A stretch of 64,000 bases of DNA from Mycobacterium sp. AT1 (GCF_002043095.1 NZ_MVOC01000023.1:1-64000); one strand, 5' to 3'. Shown: positions 25,133 to 34,169, numbered from the stretch's first letter. The notes: generated from the sequence alone by a model not told the origin. Made by a program: numbers and translations.

Positions 25133-26230
25133 TCAGGGGATGAGCAGCGTGCGCAACGCTTCCCCGGTCTCGAGGTCGGCGAACGCCTCGGCGGCCTCGG
25201 CCAGCGGACGGTGCGCGGAGATCAGCGGGTCGAGTTTGAGCTGACCGTCCATGTACCGGTCGACCAACGCGGGGATGTCGATCGACGGGCGGACCGACCC
25301 GTAGTTCGACCCAAGGATGCGTTGGTCGGCTTCGGCCAGGACCAGAGGCTCGAACGACGCCTTGGCGCCGGTGGGCGGAAGGCCGACGATCACCGCGGCG
25401 CCGCCGAGGCCAAGCATGCGGATCGCCTGCTCGGTGGTCGACGTGCGGCCGATGGCGTCGAAGGCGTAGTCGACGCCGTCGGGAAGCAACTCGAAGAGCT
25501 GCTCGACGACGTCGCCGTCACTCGCGTCGACGCGGTCGGTGGCACCGAATTGCATTGCCAATTGGGTCTTTGCGGGCAGGACGTCGACCGCGATGATCCG
25601 CTCGGCGCCTGCCAACCGGGCGCCCTGGACGACGTTGAGGCCGACGCCGCCGCAGCCGATCACGACGACCGTCGAGCCGGGTTCGACGGCCGCGGTGTTG
25701 AGGACGGCGCCGACACCGGTCGCGACCGCGCAGCCGACGACGGCGATCACGTCGAGCGGCGCGTCGTCACGCACCTTGATCGCGCCGGACGCGGGGACCA
25801 CGACCTCCTCGGCGAAGGAGGAGACGCCGAGGTAGTGGTGGAGCATTTCGCCGTCCTTGGACAGACGTGAGGTGCCGTCGTACAGCACGCCCTTGGGGGC
25901 GACGACGGTGGCGGCCTTGTGGCAGCGGGCCTCGTGGCCCGATCGGCAGTATCGACATTCCCCACACGGCGGCACCCAGCTGAGCACCACGTGGTCGCCG
26001 ACGGCCAGCGAGTTGACGCCCTCGCCGAGTTCGACGACGACGCCGGAACCCTCGTGGCCCATCACCAGGGGCGCTGGCGCGTCCCACTCGCCGCGCTTGA
26101 CGTGCAGGTCGGAGTGGCAAACCCCGGCGGCGGCGATCTTGACGCGGACTTCGCCGGCCTTGGGGGCGGCGAGATCGACGTCGGCGACCTCGATGGCCGT
26201 TTCGGGATCGCGGAAGACGATGGCTTTCAT
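25133..26230 (-). CDS. Zinc-dependent alcohol dehydrogenase (MDR superfamily)
   Basis: A 365-residue zinc alcohol dehydrogenase of the class III-like group. Catalytic zinc ligands are visible in GVCHSDLHV and GHEGSG and a Cys later in the V-x-GCAVATGVG stretch; the structural zinc site is complete as CGECRYCRSGHEARC. The coenzyme loop IGCGGVGLN and following DVLPAK fit NAD(H). It likely oxidises an alcohol to an aldehyde in the same pathway as the neighbouring permease. A TGGAG ribosome site precedes ATG 26230; the divergent PucR gene lies 119 bases away. Confidence 0.9.
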   Translation of the reverse strand: MKAIVFRDPETAIEVADVDLAAPKAGEVRVKIAAAGVCHSDLHVKRGEWDAPAPLVMGHEGSGVVVELGEGVNSLAVGDHVVLSWVPPCGECRYCRSGHEARCHKAATVVAPKGVLYDGTSRLSKDGEMLHHYLGVSSFAEEVVVPASGAIKVRDDAPLDVIAVVGCAVATGVGAVLNTAAVEPGSTVVVIGCGGVGLNVVQGARLAGAERIIAVDVLPAKTQLAMQFGATDRVDASDGDVVEQLFELLPDGVDYAFDAIGRTSTTEQAIRMLGLGGAAVIVGLPPTGAKASFEPLVLAEADQRILGSNYGSVRPSIDIPALVDRYMDGQLKLDPLISAHRPLAEAAEAFADLETGEALRTLLIP

Positions 26231-26337
26231 GCAGCTCCAGGGTCGGTGGTGGTCGGATCCGGGTGATCGTATGCATGACGACCCCGCGGAAGCACTGTGA
26301 ATGTTTGTGGATATGACGGCGTGGGTTCGGCATTTCG

Positions 26338-26343
26338 TACACT
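26338..26343 (+). promoter_or_regulatory. -10 box of PucR gene (leaderless start)
   Basis: TACACT lies six bases before ATG 26350, with no ribosome-binding site between. The spacing places the transcription start at the A of the ATG. Confidence 0.45.
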
Positions 26344-26349
26344 CGCCGG

Positions 26350-27789
26350 ATGGCCCGGGACCTGACCTCCGTCGCCCGCATATTGGGCGGGGAGTTGTGC
26401 CTCGACGGTCGGGTGGACGCGTCGACGCCGGTGGACGCCGCCGTGCGGCTCGACGAGTTCGCCGTCGTCGGCAATCCGTCGTACGCCACCCTGGTGGTCG
26501 CTTCGGTACGGGCGATCGAGGCGACGATCCTGGCGGGCGGCGAGCGCGCCACGGCCCTGACGCACGCGGTTCTCGTCGTCGGGGGAGACCAAGCCGAGCT
26601 TCGTGAGCTGTTGTCCGCCAAGGGTTTCTGCGCGATCGTCGTGGCCGAAGCCGACGAGGAGCTGCTTCACGCTCGGCTCGTCGCGCTGCTGGCGGCCGAC
26701 CAAGCGGCCGAGGACCGGCTGGTCACCACCGGCACCAAGGTGCTCACCCAGGTGGCCCGTCGCGGCGGTGCCCAGGCCGTTGTCGCCCAGCTCGCCCATC
26801 GCATCGACGGCTGGGCGGTCCTGCTCGACGCCCACGGACAGACCATCACCACCGCCGGCGCCGGGGGCCTGCATGTCAAGGACGCCGTGACGGTGGCGTT
26901 CCACCGGCCGGTGCGGCTACGGCACCGCGGCCTGCAGGTGCACGTGGTCGGCTCCGACGAGGACGTGACGGGCTACCTCGTCATCTCCTCGCGCAACGCC
27001 TCCACCAGTCGTAGCCGTGACCTGGCGTCGCAGGCCGCCGCGCTGCTCGACTTGGTGCTGCGCACTCACGACTACACCGGCACCGAGCGGCTGGGTCGCG
27101 AAGTCATGGTGGGCACGCTGCTCGTGGGCGGCGACCCTGCCGTGGCGTTGCTTCGCCGGTGGGGTGTGCACGAGCTGTCGTTGACCGCCTTCGTGCTGAC
27201 GGCGCGGTCGAGGTCGCTCGACCTGGAGCGACTGGTGATCCGCTGGCTCGACGAACTCGGTGCCGTGCACATGGTGACCGTGGAGCGCGGCACGGTCCTC
27301 GGCTTCGTCCGCGACGAGCAGACGGACGCTCTCGCGGAGCGGGTGCAGAACTCCGGCGTTGCCCCACGGCTGCCGCTGCGGCTGGGCCTTGGCACCCCGG
27401 CACCGACCGACGTGCTGACCCGCAGCGTGGCCGAGGCCCGCCAGGCGCACGAGGTGGCAGTCGCCGACGGCCGCGACGTGGTCCGCTATCGGGCGCTGCC
27501 GACGGTCGCCTACGTGCTCGACCGGCTCGACCCGGTCGACGGCGGCCGGCTGGCGGCGGTGCTTGACCCACTTCGCGACGGGGACGGCTCTCACGGCGAC
27601 CTCACCGTCACGTTGCGAACGTTCTTGGCGCAGAACGGAGTATGGGGGATGGCGGCCGAGCGCCTCGGTGTGCACCGGCAGACGCTGACCAACCGGATTC
27701 GTCGGGTCGAGGATTTGACCGGGTTGTCGATGGCGAGTCCGGACGATCGCGCCGCCGCGTGGCTGGCCCTGCGCGCGCTCGAACGCTGA
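26350..27789 (+). CDS. PucR-family transcriptional regulator
   Basis: A 479-residue regulator with an N-terminal sensory region (about 1-130, PucR-like), a middle GGDEF-like/GAF-like domain (LTAFVLTARSRSLDLERLVIRWLDELG), and a C-terminal HTH_30 helix-turn-helix, VTLRTFLAQNGVWGMAAERLGVHRQTLTNRIRRVEDLTGLSM. PucR proteins activate purine, amine and amino-acid catabolic genes in response to substrate. Divergent orientation suggests it controls the alcohol dehydrogenase and permease genes. It is predicted to be leaderless, and a strong hairpin separates it from the converging E1 gene. Confidence 0.87.
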   Translation: MARDLTSVARILGGELCLDGRVDASTPVDAAVRLDEFAVVGNPSYATLVVASVRAIEATILAGGERATALTHAVLVVGGDQAELRELLSAKGFCAIVVAEADEELLHARLVALLAADQAAEDRLVTTGTKVLTQVARRGGAQAVVAQLAHRIDGWAVLLDAHGQTITTAGAGGLHVKDAVTVAFHRPVRLRHRGLQVHVVGSDEDVTGYLVISSRNASTSRSRDLASQAAALLDLVLRTHDYTGTERLGREVMVGTLLVGGDPAVALLRRWGVHELSLTAFVLTARSRSLDLERLVIRWLDELGAVHMVTVERGTVLGFVRDEQTDALAERVQNSGVAPRLPLRLGLGTPAPTDVLTRSVAEARQAHEVAVADGRDVVRYRALPTVAYVLDRLDPVDGGRLAAVLDPLRDGDGSHGDLTVTLRTFLAQNGVWGMAAERLGVHRQTLTNRIRRVEDLTGLSMASPDDRAAAWLALRALER

Positions 27790-27800
27790 CCCCCTTGCGT

Positions 27801-27845
27801 TTTCGGCGCGCTGATCCGCGGTGGGCGCGGATGAGCGCGCCGAAA
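27801..27845. terminator. Long hairpin terminator between convergent genes
   Basis: Arms of 20 bases, from TTTCGGCGCGCT (27801) to AGCGCGCCGAAA (27845), with one mismatch and a GTGGG loop. It lies between the PucR stop and the E1 stop and should end both transcripts. Confidence 0.75.
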
Positions 27846-27849
27846 TCAC

Positions 27850-30012
27850 TCAGGAGGTGAGCTTGTGGGCGGCGGACTCGATGCGCTCCTCCGACAGAAG
27901 CACCGTCAGCGCCGCATCGCCGAGCGGGATGAAGCTGTCCTCGCTGGCCACCCTCGCCAGCGCGCCCGCGTAGCCGTTGTCGACTAGTGCGGCGAGCACG
28001 CCTTCGGAGACCCCGCCGGAGGCCCTCGTCTCGTCGACCACCAGCGTGCGGCCGGTGGCGTTGGCTTCCCGCACGACGTCGGCGACGGGAAGCGGTGCGA
28101 GCCAACGCATGTCGACCACCCTCGTCGAGATGCCGTCGCGCTCGAGGCGGCGCGCGACCCGCAGGCTCATCGGCACTCCGTTTCCGAACGTCACGATCGT
28201 CAGGTCGGACCCGTCGCCGTAGGTGCGGGCGCTGCCGATCGCCACGGACTCCGACGGGTACGGCGCCAACCATTGGTCGTCGCCGCCGTCGTGAAGATCC
28301 CGAACGTGGTACAGCGCAATTGGTTCCAGGTAGACGCACAGGGCGCCCGCGGTGTGGGCCGCTGCGGCGCAGGTGCGCATCATGGCCGCGGCGTCGTCGG
28401 GCCGAGACGGGGAGGCGATCACGATGCCCGGGATGTCGCGCAGCGCGCCGACGGCGTTGTCGTTGTGGAAGTGCCCGCCGAAGCCCTTCTGGTAGCCGTA
28501 ACCGGCGACGCGGACCACCATCGGGTTTCGATACTGCCGGTCGGAGAAGAACTGGAGTGTGGCTCCCTCGCCGCGGATTTGGTCGGCGGCGTTGTGCAGG
28601 TATGCCAGGTACTGAATCTCGGGGATGGGCAGCAGGCCGGCGAGCCCGGCGCCGAGCGCCAGCCCGAGGATGGCCTGCTCGTCGAGAACGGTGTCGAATA
28701 CCCGTGCCGGACCGAACTTCTGCGCAAGTCCGCGGGTGACGCCGTAGACGCCACCCTTGCGTGCGACGTCTTCGCCGAAGACCAACGCCCCCGGGTGCTC
28801 GGTCAAGACGTCGGCCAACGCGCGGTTCACGGACTGCGCGACGGTCAGCGGTTCGCCGCCGCCGGTCGTGTCGTCACTGGGTGGTCGCGCGGCGACGGCG
28901 TCGGCCAACGCGTCGTGCAACGGCCGCATCACTGCTGCGGCGCTGGACAATTGGGGAAGCTCGGCGACCTCCTCGGCGATGCCGATGACCTCCGAGCGCT
29001 TGGCCTCGTAGCAGTCGAGGATCTCGGCGGGGGACAGGCCGGCGTGCTCGATCAGCAACGCGGCAGTTCTCAGCACCGGGTCACGTTCGTAGTCTCCGGC
29101 GATCTCGGCCGGGGTGCGGTAGGCCGCCTCGACGTCGGAACCGGCGTGGCCCATCAGCCGCACGGTGCGCAGGTGCAGGAACGCCGGCTTGCGGTGCTTG
29201 CGCACCCAGTCGACGGCACGGGCCGCGACGGTATGAGCATCGACGAGGTCGGAGCCGTCGGCGGCGAAGTACTCCAGGCTGGCCCGGTTGCCGAAGCTGG
29301 CGGCGATCCATCCGGTCGGGGTCTTGGTGCTGATGCCGATGCCGTTGTCCTCGCAGACGAACAGCAGGGGCAGTGGAAGTCCTTGGTAGGCGGCATGAGT
29401 CGCGGTGTTGACGGCGCCGACGGCCGTCGAGTGATTCGCCGACGCGTCGCCGATGCTGCACACCGTGACGGCGTCCCGCGGCCACGGCGTGTCGATCCCG
29501 AGCTTCGTGGCCCGGCCGATCGAGAAGGCCACCCCGACCGCGCGCGGCAGGTGCGACGCGATCGTCGAGGTCTGCGGGATGACGTTGAGGTCGCGTCGGC
29601 CGAACACCTTGTGCCGTCCGCCGCTGATCGGCTCGTCGGTCGCCGCGCACAGCCCGAGCAGCACGTCGCGCAGCGGGTCGCTGCCGTCGACCTGTCGGGC
29701 GCGCTGCAGGAAGAAGCCGCCCGAACGGTAGTGCAGCAGAGCGGGATCGGTGTATCGCAGGGCCGCGGCCACGGCGGCGTTGCCCTCGTGCCCAGACGAA
29801 CCGATGGTGTAGAAGCCCTTGCCGCGGGACCGCAGCCAGCGGGCAGCCAGGTCGAGGTGCCTGCTGCCGAGTTGCGAGTCGAACAGGTCGAGGACGCCTT
29901 GGACCGTCAGGGTCGACGTCGCCACGATGGGCGCGCTTCGGTCCGCCCGGGTTGCCCCGGTGGACAGCGCACCCACCGCCTCGACGAAGTACTCGTCGAT
30001 CTTCTCGGCCAT
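27850..30012 (-). CDS. 2-Oxoacid dehydrogenase E1, fused alpha and beta subunits
   Basis: A 720-residue thiamine diphosphate enzyme in which E1 alpha (about 1-380) and E1 beta (about 395-720) are joined by a linker. The ThDP/Mg motif is seen as GDASANHSTAV to VCEDN (G-D to N), and the beta part has EDVARKGGVYGVTRGL and DTVLDEQAILGLALGAGLAG typical of branched-chain/pyruvate E1 beta. Length and fusion differ from the homodimeric AceE type. It needs an E2 lipoyl partner and E3, none of which is nearby, so either it shares those encoded elsewhere or decarboxylates independently. ATG 30012 follows AAAGGGG and lies 10 bases behind menB. Confidence 0.87.
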   Translation of the reverse strand: MAEKIDEYFVEAVGALSTGATRADRSAPIVATSTLTVQGVLDLFDSQLGSRHLDLAARWLRSRGKGFYTIGSSGHEGNAAVAAALRYTDPALLHYRSGGFFLQRARQVDGSDPLRDVLLGLCAATDEPISGGRHKVFGRRDLNVIPQTSTIASHLPRAVGVAFSIGRATKLGIDTPWPRDAVTVCSIGDASANHSTAVGAVNTATHAAYQGLPLPLLFVCEDNGIGISTKTPTGWIAASFGNRASLEYFAADGSDLVDAHTVAARAVDWVRKHRKPAFLHLRTVRLMGHAGSDVEAAYRTPAEIAGDYERDPVLRTAALLIEHAGLSPAEILDCYEAKRSEVIGIAEEVAELPQLSSAAAVMRPLHDALADAVAARPPSDDTTGGGEPLTVAQSVNRALADVLTEHPGALVFGEDVARKGGVYGVTRGLAQKFGPARVFDTVLDEQAILGLALGAGLAGLLPIPEIQYLAYLHNAADQIRGEGATLQFFSDRQYRNPMVVRVAGYGYQKGFGGHFHNDNAVGALRDIPGIVIASPSRPDDAAAMMRTCAAAAHTAGALCVYLEPIALYHVRDLHDGGDDQWLAPYPSESVAIGSARTYGDGSDLTIVTFGNGVPMSLRVARRLERDGISTRVVDMRWLAPLPVADVVREANATGRTLVVDETRASGGVSEGVLAALVDNGYAGALARVASEDSFIPLGDAALTVLLSEERIESAAHKLTS

Positions 30013-30022
30013 GGCGTCCCCT

Positions 30023-30937
30023 TTAGAAGTGGCGCGGGAAGCTCGACCAGTCGGGGTCGCGCTTCTCGAGGAACGCATCGCGGCCCTCGACCGCCTCGTC
30101 GGTCATGTACGCCAGGCGCGTCGCCTCACCGGCGAAGACCTGCTGGCCGACCAGTCCGTCGTCGAGCAGGTTGAACGCGAACTTGAGCATCCTGATGGCC
30201 TGCGGCGACTTGCCGTTGATCTCGTCCGCCCATTGCAGCGCAACGGTTTCCAGTTCGGCGTGGTCGACGACCTCGTTCACCGCTCCCATCGCCTTCATCT
30301 GTTCGGCGGTGTACGGCCTGCCGAGGAAGAAGATCTCGCGGGCGAACTTCTGCCCCGTCTGCCTGGCGAGGTACGCGCTGCCGTAGCCGGCGTCGAAGCT
30401 GCCTACGTCGGCGTCGGTCTGCTTGAAGCGGGCGTGCTCCCGGCTGGCCAACGTCAGGTCGCACACCACGTGCAGGCTGTGCCCACCGCCGGCGGCCCAG
30501 CCGTTGACCAAGCAGATCACCGGCTTCGGCATGAAGCGGATCAGCCGCTGAACCTCGAGGATGTGCAGCCGGCCCGCCTGCGCGGGGTCCACGGTGTCGG
30601 CCGTCTCGCCGGCCGCGTATTGGTAGCCGGTGCGGCCGCGGATGCGTTGGTCGCCGCCGGAGCAGAAGGCCCAGCCGCCGTCCTTCTCCGACGGGCCGTT
30701 GCCGGTCAGCAGGATGACGCCGACGTCGTTGCTCATCCTGGCGTGGTCGAGCACGCGGTACAGCTCGTCGACGGTGTGGGGGCGGAACGCGTTGCGTACC
30801 TCCGGCCGGTCGAACGCGATGCGCACCGTTGGCTTGGGGACACCGTCGACCACGTGGCGGTGATAGGTGATGTCGGTCAGCTCGAAGCCCCTGACGGGCT
30901 GCCACACGGTCGGGTCGAACGGATTGTCAGAACTCAC
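30023..30937 (-). CDS. menB: 1,4-Dihydroxy-2-naphthoyl-CoA synthase
   Basis: A 304-residue crotonase-fold enzyme that cyclises o-succinylbenzoyl-CoA in menaquinone synthesis. It is almost identical in pattern to M. tuberculosis MenB: DITYHRHV, FDRPEVRNAFRPHTVDEL, GGWAFCSGGDQRIRGR (oxyanion and loop), VNGWAAGGGHSLHVVCDLTLAS, and GSAYLARQTGQKFAREIFFLGR. The start is GTG 30937, which fits a short N terminus before DNPFD, and TACAGT lies exactly 7 bases upstream without any ribosome site, so a leaderless message is predicted. The E1 gene follows 10 bases after the stop, so the two are probably co-transcribed. Confidence 0.93.
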   Translation of the reverse strand: MSSDNPFDPTVWQPVRGFELTDITYHRHVVDGVPKPTVRIAFDRPEVRNAFRPHTVDELYRVLDHARMSNDVGVILLTGNGPSEKDGGWAFCSGGDQRIRGRTGYQYAAGETADTVDPAQAGRLHILEVQRLIRFMPKPVICLVNGWAAGGGHSLHVVCDLTLASREHARFKQTDADVGSFDAGYGSAYLARQTGQKFAREIFFLGRPYTAEQMKAMGAVNEVVDHAELETVALQWADEINGKSPQAIRMLKFAFNLLDDGLVGQQVFAGEATRLAYMTDEAVEGRDAFLEKRDPDWSSFPRHF

Positions 30938-30944
30938 CCGGTTG

Positions 30945-30950
30945 ACTGTA
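30945..30950 (-). promoter_or_regulatory. -10 box of menB (leaderless start)
   Basis: TACAGT on the minus strand, then seven bases CAACCGG, then GTG. No Shine-Dalgarno sequence is present. Confidence 0.5.
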
Positions 30951-30957
30951 GCCAGGG

Positions 30958-31407
30958 CTACATCGGGTCGAACCGGAACACCGCGCAACGCCCGGCGAGC
31001 GCTTCGAACTCGTCCGGATTGGGGCCGGTGACCAGCCCGGAGCGGGTCATGAAGCTGACGCCGGTCGGGACGAGGACGGGAAACTGCCGCAGCAGCGGCC
31101 GGGCCTCGTCGGCCGACAACTCCACGACGCGCACCCGTTCGTCCTTGCGGCCCTGCGTCAACGTCGCCTCACCCGCGGCCCGCAGGTTCTTCACCCAGTC
31201 AGCCTTCGGGAAACCGCCGACGACGTAACGCTTCCCGTCGACGGTGAACGGGGTGACCGGTGTGGGGCGAGGAGTGCCGGAGTTGCGCCCGATCACGCTG
31301 AGGACCATCGGGCCCTCGCGCATCAGGCCCACCCGCATCGCGGCCATCATGACCTTGTTCATCGGTTTGAGCCACCAGGGCGGCCGAATGTCGTCGTCGC
31401 CGGGCAT
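30958..31407 (-). CDS. Nitroreductase/deazaflavin-dependent reductase family protein (DUF385)
   Basis: A 149-residue split beta-barrel protein of the mycobacterial nitroreductase (Ddn-like) family. Typical segments are the LSVIGRNSGTPRPTPVTPFTVDGKRYVVGGFPKADWVKNLRAAGEATL core, where family members bind F420 or a flavin. No signal or membrane part is present; the protein is cytoplasmic. It probably reduces quinones or other small molecules, an interesting position beside menB. Start ATG 31407 has TAGGAT 7 bases upstream (the box overlaps the TAG stop of the HAD gene), so it may be leaderless. Confidence 0.85.
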   Translation of the reverse strand: MPGDDDIRPPWWLKPMNKVMMAAMRVGLMREGPMVLSVIGRNSGTPRPTPVTPFTVDGKRYVVGGFPKADWVKNLRAAGEATLTQGRKDERVRVVELSADEARPLLRQFPVLVPTGVSFMTRSGLVTGPNPDEFEALAGRCAVFRFDPM

Positions 31408-31417
31408 GCCCGAAATC

Positions 31418-32104
31418 CTAGACCGCGAGACCGGCGCTCTCGATGGCCTCGATCAGGCCGGTCGGACGCTGGTTCGTCGGCATCGGGTCGACGAGGGCAA
31501 AGCGACAGCCCACGGCGATGGCGCCGCCGTCGGCCTCCTCGCTGTCGCCGACCATGAGTGCGTCCTCGGCGGCGACGCCCACGCGTGTCAGCGCGGTCTG
31601 GAAGATCTCTGCGGTGGGCTTCACGGCGCCCACCTCGTAGGACAGCACGAACTCGTCGACGTCGTCGGCGATGCCGAGCCGGGCGAACGCGGGTCTGATG
31701 TCGAACGCGATGTTGGACACCACCGCGGTCCGGATGCCCTGGCGGTGCAGTCCGGCGAGCACGGTGGCGGTGTCCGGGTACGGCGTCCAGCTGGCCGGGT
31801 CGACGACCTTGTCATAGAGCCGTTTCGCATGGTCGTCGGCCACCCCGGATTCGCGCAGCACGTGCAGGTAGGCCTCGCGATGCAGATGCGGTTCGAGGTC
31901 GCGGTTCGTCCAGGCCCGGTGGGCGTCTTCGTCCATGTCGACGGATGCGCCCGTTGGCGCGGTCAGGCGCCGCATCAGCTCGGCTTGGACGTGGCCGTCG
32001 ACTGCCTTCTCGTCGACCTGGATTCCGGCAAACCAGCTGTCGTCCTCCTCGAGGCGGAAGAGGGTTCCGGAGAAGTCGAAGAGCACGGCGCGGGTGATGG
32101 TCAC
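31418..32104 (-). CDS. HAD-superfamily hydrolase
   Basis: A 228-residue HAD phosphatase: motif I AVLFDFSGTLF (nucleophile Asp10), an alpha-helical cap rich in charged residues, motif II VVSNIAFD, motif III lysine in EVGAVKPTAEIFQTAL and motif IV VGDSEEADGGAIAVG. Sugar phosphates or similar metabolites are likely substrates, not distinguishable here. Start is GTG 32104, with CACAAT six bases before it. The nitroreductase and menB genes follow on the same strand. Confidence 0.85.
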   Translation of the reverse strand: MTITRAVLFDFSGTLFRLEEDDSWFAGIQVDEKAVDGHVQAELMRRLTAPTGASVDMDEDAHRAWTNRDLEPHLHREAYLHVLRESGVADDHAKRLYDKVVDPASWTPYPDTATVLAGLHRQGIRTAVVSNIAFDIRPAFARLGIADDVDEFVLSYEVGAVKPTAEIFQTALTRVGVAAEDALMVGDSEEADGGAIAVGCRFALVDPMPTNQRPTGLIEAIESAGLAV

Positions 32105-32200
32105 GGCATCATTGTGCCTTGACCCGTCACCGGCGCCGAGCGTGAAGAAATGTGCGAGAAATGCGGGGACCGTCGCGCACTACTTCACTTTCGCGCAGGG

Positions 32201-33451
32201 TCAGACGTACCGGTTCCGACCCGCCATGGCGCCGGCGACGATCTGCACGACGTAGACCGCAAGGAACATCGCGAACGGGATGGTCCAGCCGTCTGAGACG
32301 TCGTGCAGCAGTCCGAACAGGAACGGCCCGAGGCCGGCGAACAGGTAGCCGAATCCCTGTGCCATTCCGGACAGTTGGGCGGTGTCCTCTGCGTTGCGCG
32401 CCCGCAGCGCGATGACCGTGAGGGCGATGGAGAACGCGCTCATACCGACGCCGATCAGCACGCTCCACACCCACGGCGCGGCGGCGGGCGCCACCAAGAG
32501 GCCGACCGCGCCGGCGAAGCCAAGGACGCCCAGTGCGACGATCCATCCGCTCTGGTGCGTCGCGCGCGCCGCCAGCGGGGAGATGATCAGCGCGACAGGA
32601 ACCCCGATCAGCGACACCAGGCCGACGAGTATCCCGGCCTGCACCTTGCCGATGCCGTTGTCGATGAATATCTGTGGGAGCCAACCCATCACGATGTAGG
32701 CCAGGAACGCCTGGCAGCCGAAGAACAGCGTCACCGTCCAGGCCAACCGGCTGCGCAGCAGGGATCTCGGCTTGCCGGTGAGTTCGGTCGACACGGCCCA
32801 CGAGCTTCGGTGTCGACGGGATGCGGGCAGCCACGCCAGCAGGGCGAGCAGCGCGATCGCCGCCCATGCCGCCAAGGCCAGCCGCCAGCCGCCCAGCGGT
32901 TCCTCGAGGCCGGGTGTGACGGCCGAACCGAGGGCGCCACCACCCTGCAACGCGGCGGTGTAGATGCCGGTCATCAGGCCGACCCTGGTGGGGAACGACC
33001 CCTTGATGACGACGGGAATGAGGACGTTGATCAGCGCGATGCCGGCGCACGCCAGCAACGTCGCCCCGATCACGACGTGTGGCCCGTCTACGGTGCGCAG
33101 CACCAAACCGGCGGTCAGTACCACCAGCGCCGCCGAGATGACGCGGCCGAGGCCGAACCGGCTCGACAACCGGGGCGCCGTCAGCCCGGCCGCGGCGAAG
33201 CACAGCCCGGGCATCGTCGTCAGCAGGCCGGCCCAGGTGGCGGACGTGCCCAGTTCCTCGCGCATGTCGCCGAGCAGCGGGGCGACGCTGGTGACGGCGG
33301 GCCGCAGGTTGAGGGCCACCAGGATCACCGCGACCGCGAGCAACGTTCCGCCCGCGAGGACGGGAACGCCGGCGAGTGGGATCGCGGCGGACTGGTTGAG
33401 CTGAACCGCCACCTTGGGCCCGGAATGTTCGTCCTGCTCGTCGCCACGCAC
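32201..33451 (-). CDS. MFS transporter, CynX/NimT family
   Basis: A 416-residue major facilitator with twelve predicted helices. The NLRPAVTSVAPLLGDMREELGTSATWAGLLTTMPGLCFAA opening is typical of the CynX (cyanate) and NimT (2-nitroimidazole) group. Substrates of the family are small anions or aromatic compounds; this one is unknown. It starts at GTG 33451 and is divergent from a FadR-type regulator 47 bases away, which probably controls it, as in many CynX/NimT-FadR pairs. Confidence 0.86.
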   Translation of the reverse strand: MRGDEQDEHSGPKVAVQLNQSAAIPLAGVPVLAGGTLLAVAVILVALNLRPAVTSVAPLLGDMREELGTSATWAGLLTTMPGLCFAAAGLTAPRLSSRFGLGRVISAALVVLTAGLVLRTVDGPHVVIGATLLACAGIALINVLIPVVIKGSFPTRVGLMTGIYTAALQGGGALGSAVTPGLEEPLGGWRLALAAWAAIALLALLAWLPASRRHRSSWAVSTELTGKPRSLLRSRLAWTVTLFFGCQAFLAYIVMGWLPQIFIDNGIGKVQAGILVGLVSLIGVPVALIISPLAARATHQSGWIVALGVLGFAGAVGLLVAPAAAPWVWSVLIGVGMSAFSIALTVIALRARNAEDTAQLSGMAQGFGYLFAGLGPFLFGLLHDVSDGWTIPFAMFLAVYVVQIVAGAMAGRNRYV

Positions 33452-33498
33452 GCTGCTACATTGCCATACATCCCATGATTGGTTGAAAGGATGTCTCC

Positions 33499-34164
33499 GT
33501 GGCGTTGAGCACTGCCCGTCGCACGGGACTGGTCGACCAGGTCATCGACCAGCTTCGACAGTCGATCGCCAGCGGAGAATGGCCCGTCGGTCACCGCATC
33601 CCCAACGAGACGGTGCTCGTCGACTCGATCGGCGTCGGCCGCAACACGGTCCGGGAGGCCGTGCGCGCGCTGGCGCACGCCGGGCTCCTCGATGTTCGGC
33701 AGGGGGACGGGACCTACGTCCGGGCGACCAGTGAGGTCTCCGGGGCGCTGCGGCGGTTGTGTGGCGCGGAGCTTCGCGACGTGCTGGAGGTTCGCCGCGG
33801 CCTCGAAGTGGAGGGCGCGCGGCTCGCGGCGGCCCGTCACACCGACGCGGACGTCGCGGAGATGCGCGAGCTGCTGGCCCGTCGCGACGCTTGCCTCGCC
33901 GCCGGCGACACCGACGACTTCGCCCGTGCCGATACCGAATTCCACCTCGCCGTGGTCCGCAGCTCGCACAACGCCACGCTGACGGAGCTGTATCGCGGGC
34001 TGGTCGAAGCCGTCACCGCAAGCGTCGCGACCACCCACGAGGCGCCAGTCGAGATCGTCGACCACGGCGTGCTGCTCGACCACATCGCCGCAGGCGACGT
34101 CGACCAGGCTGCCCGGATGGCGGGCGAACTGCTCGACCGCATCCTCGACGGCCTGCCCGACTAA
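33499..34164 (+). CDS. FadR/GntR-family transcriptional regulator
   Basis: A 221-residue regulator with a GntR winged helix at residues about 10-75 (LVDQVIDQLRQSIASGEWPVGHRIPNETVLVDSIGVGRNTVREAVRALAHAGLLDVRQGDGTYV) and an FCD effector domain (LRDVLEVRRGLEVEGARLAAARH; ADTEFHLAVVRSSHNATL) with the conserved Asp and His positions that hold a metal. It lies next to the divergent CynX/NimT transporter gene and likely represses or activates it. Start GTG 33499 follows GAAAGGATG. Confidence 0.88.
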   Translation: MALSTARRTGLVDQVIDQLRQSIASGEWPVGHRIPNETVLVDSIGVGRNTVREAVRALAHAGLLDVRQGDGTYVRATSEVSGALRRLCGAELRDVLEVRRGLEVEGARLAAARHTDADVAEMRELLARRDACLAAGDTDDFARADTEFHLAVVRSSHNATLTELYRGLVEAVTASVATTHEAPVEIVDHGVLLDHIAAGDVDQAARMAGELLDRILDGLPD

Positions 34165-34169
34165 CCCCT

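Noticed and set aside
33468-33494. ACATCC-N15-GGATGT between the MFS gene and the FadR-type gene as an operator.
   Set aside because: One arm is part of the ribosome site GAAAGGATG, and the sequence does not fit the TNGTNNNACNA FadR-type core; likely chance.
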